Assembly (NCBI GenBank): GCA_903953455.1
Contig: CAJBJW010000118.1
Location: forward strand, 1 to 17,153
From: an uncultured Pseudomonadota bacterium
GTDB lineage: Bacteria > Pseudomonadota > Gammaproteobacteria > Methylococcales > Methylomonadaceae
Length of the DNA stretch: 17,153 nt
Direction of reading: 5' to 3'
The notes under the pieces are model-generated. The model did no database searches. It saw only the letters and a program-made list of their open reading frames with translations, and was not told the DNA's origin. Each line of letters begins with the position of its first letter. The first letter of the stretch is position 1. Below are positions 15,543 through 17,153 of the stretch, in pieces. A program made the translations under genes and the position numbers.

Positions 15543-15719
15543 ATGTTAGAAGTTCAAGCTGTTTCAGCCGCTTATCCAATGAAAAAATCTAAAAAAATCC
15601 ATAAAGATGATGATCGTATGCCCGAAAAAAAACCCCAGCGTAAGCTGAAATTGAGCGCCGATTACGAGGAAGAACATGATGACTCAGCCCCTAGTGAACA
15701 TATCGACATCCATGCTTAA
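15543..15719 (+). CDS. Small charged protein (58 residues) upstream of the DUF2802 gene, function unknown
   Basis: The ATG is preceded by GGAG 8 nt upstream, and the frame is open for 58 codons. The peptide has no membrane segment. It has a Lys-rich middle (MKKSKKIHKDDD, then PEKKPQRKLKLS), an acidic stretch DYEEEHDD, and ends EHIDIHA. The composition suggests a soluble, probably disordered protein. It overlaps the next gene by 44 nt (or 8 nt if that gene starts later). I do not recognise a family with certainty; its place between fliA and the DUF2802 gene suggests a motility-linked role. The good ribosome binding site and the tight link to the next gene argue that it is real. Confidence 0.6.
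   Translation: MLEVQAVSAAYPMKKSKKIHKDDDRMPEKKPQRKLKLSADYEEEHDDSAPSEHIDIHA
15666..15673 (+). promoter_or_regulatory. Ribosome binding site of the DUF2802 gene
   Basis: GAGGAAGA lies inside the 58-codon ORF, with GAGGA ending 5 nt before ATG 15676 and 8 nt before ATG 15679. It favours one of these starts over the ATG at 15712, which has no comparable site. Confidence 0.6.
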
Positions 15720-16143
15720 CGAAACGACCATTTTAATTGGATTTATTGCTTTAGCCTTGGTAATTGTTGGATTACTTGTTGCTGTTGTTTGGCTTAGTAG
15801 ACTCTATTTAAAACTGAATAAAAATTACATAACGATTGAATCCATAACTCAAAGTAATAAAAATGATATCTATGGCTTATGTTCTGCAGCGCTTAGTGTG
15901 AATGAGAATACGGGCACTATTTATGAAAAACTGCATGAAGTAAAGCAACAACTTTCTCAAATTTCCGAAAAGATGTCAGCGTTTAGTCAGTATGAACCCA
16001 TTGATCCAAATAGCCCTTATAATGTTGATATTCGTAAAATTCGAGATGGGGCGAGCATTGAAGAGTTAATGCGTCAATCTGAAATCAGCTACGATGAGGC
16101 GGCGCTGCTTATTCGTCTGCATGGCGGCAAACAGCCTACTTAA
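15676..16143 (+). CDS. DUF2802 family protein, membrane-anchored, flagellar-cluster associated
   Basis: The protein has one N-terminal membrane segment (about residues 18-43, ILIGFIALALVIVGLLVAVVWL), a helical, probably coiled-coil middle (YLKLNKNYITIESITQSNKN onward, and KLHEVKQQLSQISEKMSAF), and a conserved C-terminal helix-turn-helix-like block IRDGASIEELMRQSEISYDEAALLIRLHG typical of DUF2802. The family is known mostly from its position next to cheW at the end of polar-flagellum/chemotaxis clusters; its function is not established. At 155 residues it is of normal size. Starts at 15676 or 15679 are supported by GAGGAAGA; ATG 15712 (MLNETT) is an alternative that would give only an 8-nt overlap. 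Confidence 0.85.
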   Translation: MMTQPLVNISTSMLNETTILIGFIALALVIVGLLVAVVWLSRLYLKLNKNYITIESITQSNKNDIYGLCSAALSVNENTGTIYEKLHEVKQQLSQISEKMSAFSQYEPIDPNSPYNVDIRKIRDGASIEELMRQSEISYDEAALLIRLHGGKQPT

Positions 16144-16180
16144 CCTATCCAGATACAAATTAAATGCAGAGAAAATACTT

Positions 16181-17153
16181 GTGAATGTAGAAAATAAAAG
16201 CGGTTTAAATTACAAAGATGCAGGCGTTGATATTGTTGCAGGCAATGCACTCATCGAGCGCATAAAACCTATTGCAGCAAAGACACGCACAGCCGGTGTA
16301 ATGGCTGGACTGGGTGGCTTTGGGTCATTATTTGAATTACCGCTTGATCGCTATAAAAATCCTGTTCTAGTGTCTGGCACTGATGGCGTGGGGACTAAAT
16401 TAAAATTAGCCATTGATTCAGGTATACACAATACAGTTGGCATTGATTTAGTCGCTATGTGCGTCAATGACATTATTGTTCAAGGTGCAGAACCTCTTTT
16501 TTTCCTTGATTATTTTGCCACAGGAAAACTCGACGTTGATACCGCTGCTGCTGTTATTGAAGGAATTGGTAAAGGTTGTGAACTCGCTGGCGCTGCGCTT
16601 GTAGGTGGTGAAACTGCTGAAATGCCCAATATGTACGCAGATGGTGATTATGATTTAGCGGGTTTTTGCGTTGGTATTGTTGAAAAATCACAAATGCTCG
16701 ATGGCAGTTTAGTGAAAGCCGGCGATAAACTCATTGGTTTAGCTTCGTCAGGTGCACATTCAAATGGGTATTCCCTCATTCGTAAAATTATTGAACGCAA
16801 TGAAGCAAGTTTAAGTGATCCATTTGATGGAAAAACGTTAGGTGAAACACTGCTAGCACCAACACGTATTTATGTAAAATCGCTTTTAGCATTACTTAAA
16901 CAAGTTAATGTACACGCGCTTGCGCATATTACAGGTGGTGGATTAACTGAGAATCTTCCACGCGTTATTCCCGATGATTTACGCGCTAATATTGATTTAT
17001 CTTCTTGGCAATTCCCTGCTATTTTTGATTGGCTTCAAAGTAGTGGCAATGTTTCGCAAGAAGATATGCTCGTGACATTTAATTGCGGTGTTGGCATGGT
17101 GATTTTTGTTGCTGCTGAAGATGAAGTAAATACGTTAGAGCTACTCAGTGAAT
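16181..17153 (+). CDS. purM: Phosphoribosylformylglycinamidine cyclo-ligase PurM, partial (first 324 residues)
   Basis: PurM (AIR synthetase) closes the imidazole ring, turning FGAM and ATP into AIR in purine synthesis. Seen: the N-terminal LNYKDAGVDIVAGNALIERIKP, SGTDGVGTKLKLA, VNDIIVQGAEPLFFLDYFATG, VGGETAEMPNMY, SSGAHSNGYSLIRKI and HITGGGLTENLPR, all PurM signatures. No ATG is in frame upstream; a GTG at 16181, 7 nt after GAGAA, gives the expected N-terminus. Family length is about 345-350 residues, so only about 20-25 are cut off by the window edge. It starts 37 nt after the DUF2802 gene with no visible terminator between, so read-through from the flagellar side is possible. Confidence 0.96.
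   Translation, partial: MNVENKSGLNYKDAGVDIVAGNALIERIKPIAAKTRTAGVMAGLGGFGSLFELPLDRYKNPVLVSGTDGVGTKLKLAIDSGIHNTVGIDLVAMCVNDIIVQGAEPLFFLDYFATGKLDVDTAAAVIEGIGKGCELAGAALVGGETAEMPNMYADGDYDLAGFCVGIVEKSQMLDGSLVKAGDKLIGLASSGAHSNGYSLIRKIIERNEASLSDPFDGKTLGETLLAPTRIYVKSLLALLKQVNVHALAHITGGGLTENLPRVIPDDLRANIDLSSWQFPAIFDWLQSSGNVSQEDMLVTFNCGVGMVIFVAAEDEVNTLELLSE

Noticed and set aside
15712..15719. ATGCTTAA overlap identical to that between flhF and flhG (13618-13625)
   Set aside because: An 8-base match of a common stop/start overlap form; the stronger ribosome binding site favours an earlier start for the DUF2802 gene, so it is probably coincidence.

Overview
The window is a stretch of AT-rich gammaproteobacterial chromosome. 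It holds two conserved gene blocks facing away from each other, then the start of a purine-synthesis gene. The order kdsD-kdsC-lptC-lptA-lptB-rpoN is a gammaproteobacterial hallmark. The run fliL-M-N-O-P-Q-R-flhB-flhA-flhF-flhG-fliA is the usual late half of a polar-flagellum cluster (as in Pseudomonas, Vibrio and Legionella-type bacteria). I cannot name the genus. The low GC and the lack of chemotaxis genes beside fliA would fit a Legionellales-like bacterium, but that is a guess.

Left part, minus strand (1-4234): KdsD and KdsC make and dephosphorylate Kdo-8-phosphate for the lipopolysaccharide inner core. LptC, LptA and LptB belong to the machine that carries finished LPS to the outer membrane. 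rpoN (sigma-54) follows and runs off the left edge. Genes abut or overlap from kdsD to lptA, 3 nt separate lptA from lptB and 36 nt separate lptB from rpoN, so this looks like one operon. The last ~45 bases of rpoN before the edge do not resemble sigma-54.

Centre (4235-4546): a 312-base divergent intergenic region. It carries a well-spaced sigma-54 promoter (4373-4390) aimed at fliL, which ties the rpoN block to the flagellar block.

Right part, plus strand (4547-15304): FliL (stator-associated), FliM and FliN (C-ring switch), FliO, FliP, FliQ, FliR, FlhB and FlhA (export apparatus), FlhF and FlhG (position and number of polar flagella) and FliA (sigma-28). The genes are tightly packed. FlhB has NPSH instead of the near-universal NPTH self-cleavage site. 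Between flhG and fliA lies a 29-codon ORF, coupled to both by ATGA overlaps and flanked by a 13-bp direct repeat.

After fliA (15305-16143) there is a 238-base gap with two notable inverted repeats, one a perfect 19-bp arm hairpin. A 58-codon ORF and a DUF2802 membrane-anchored protein follow. In related polar-flagellum clusters the chemotaxis genes sit between fliA and the DUF2802 gene; here they are missing. purM (partial, GTG start) begins 37 bases later and runs off the right edge.

No tRNA, rRNA, CRISPR array, transposase or phage gene was seen. There is no clear evidence for a wholly new system. The most unusual items are the small coupled ORF with its flanking repeat, the FlhB variant, the apparent loss of the che block, and the unexplained hairpins.
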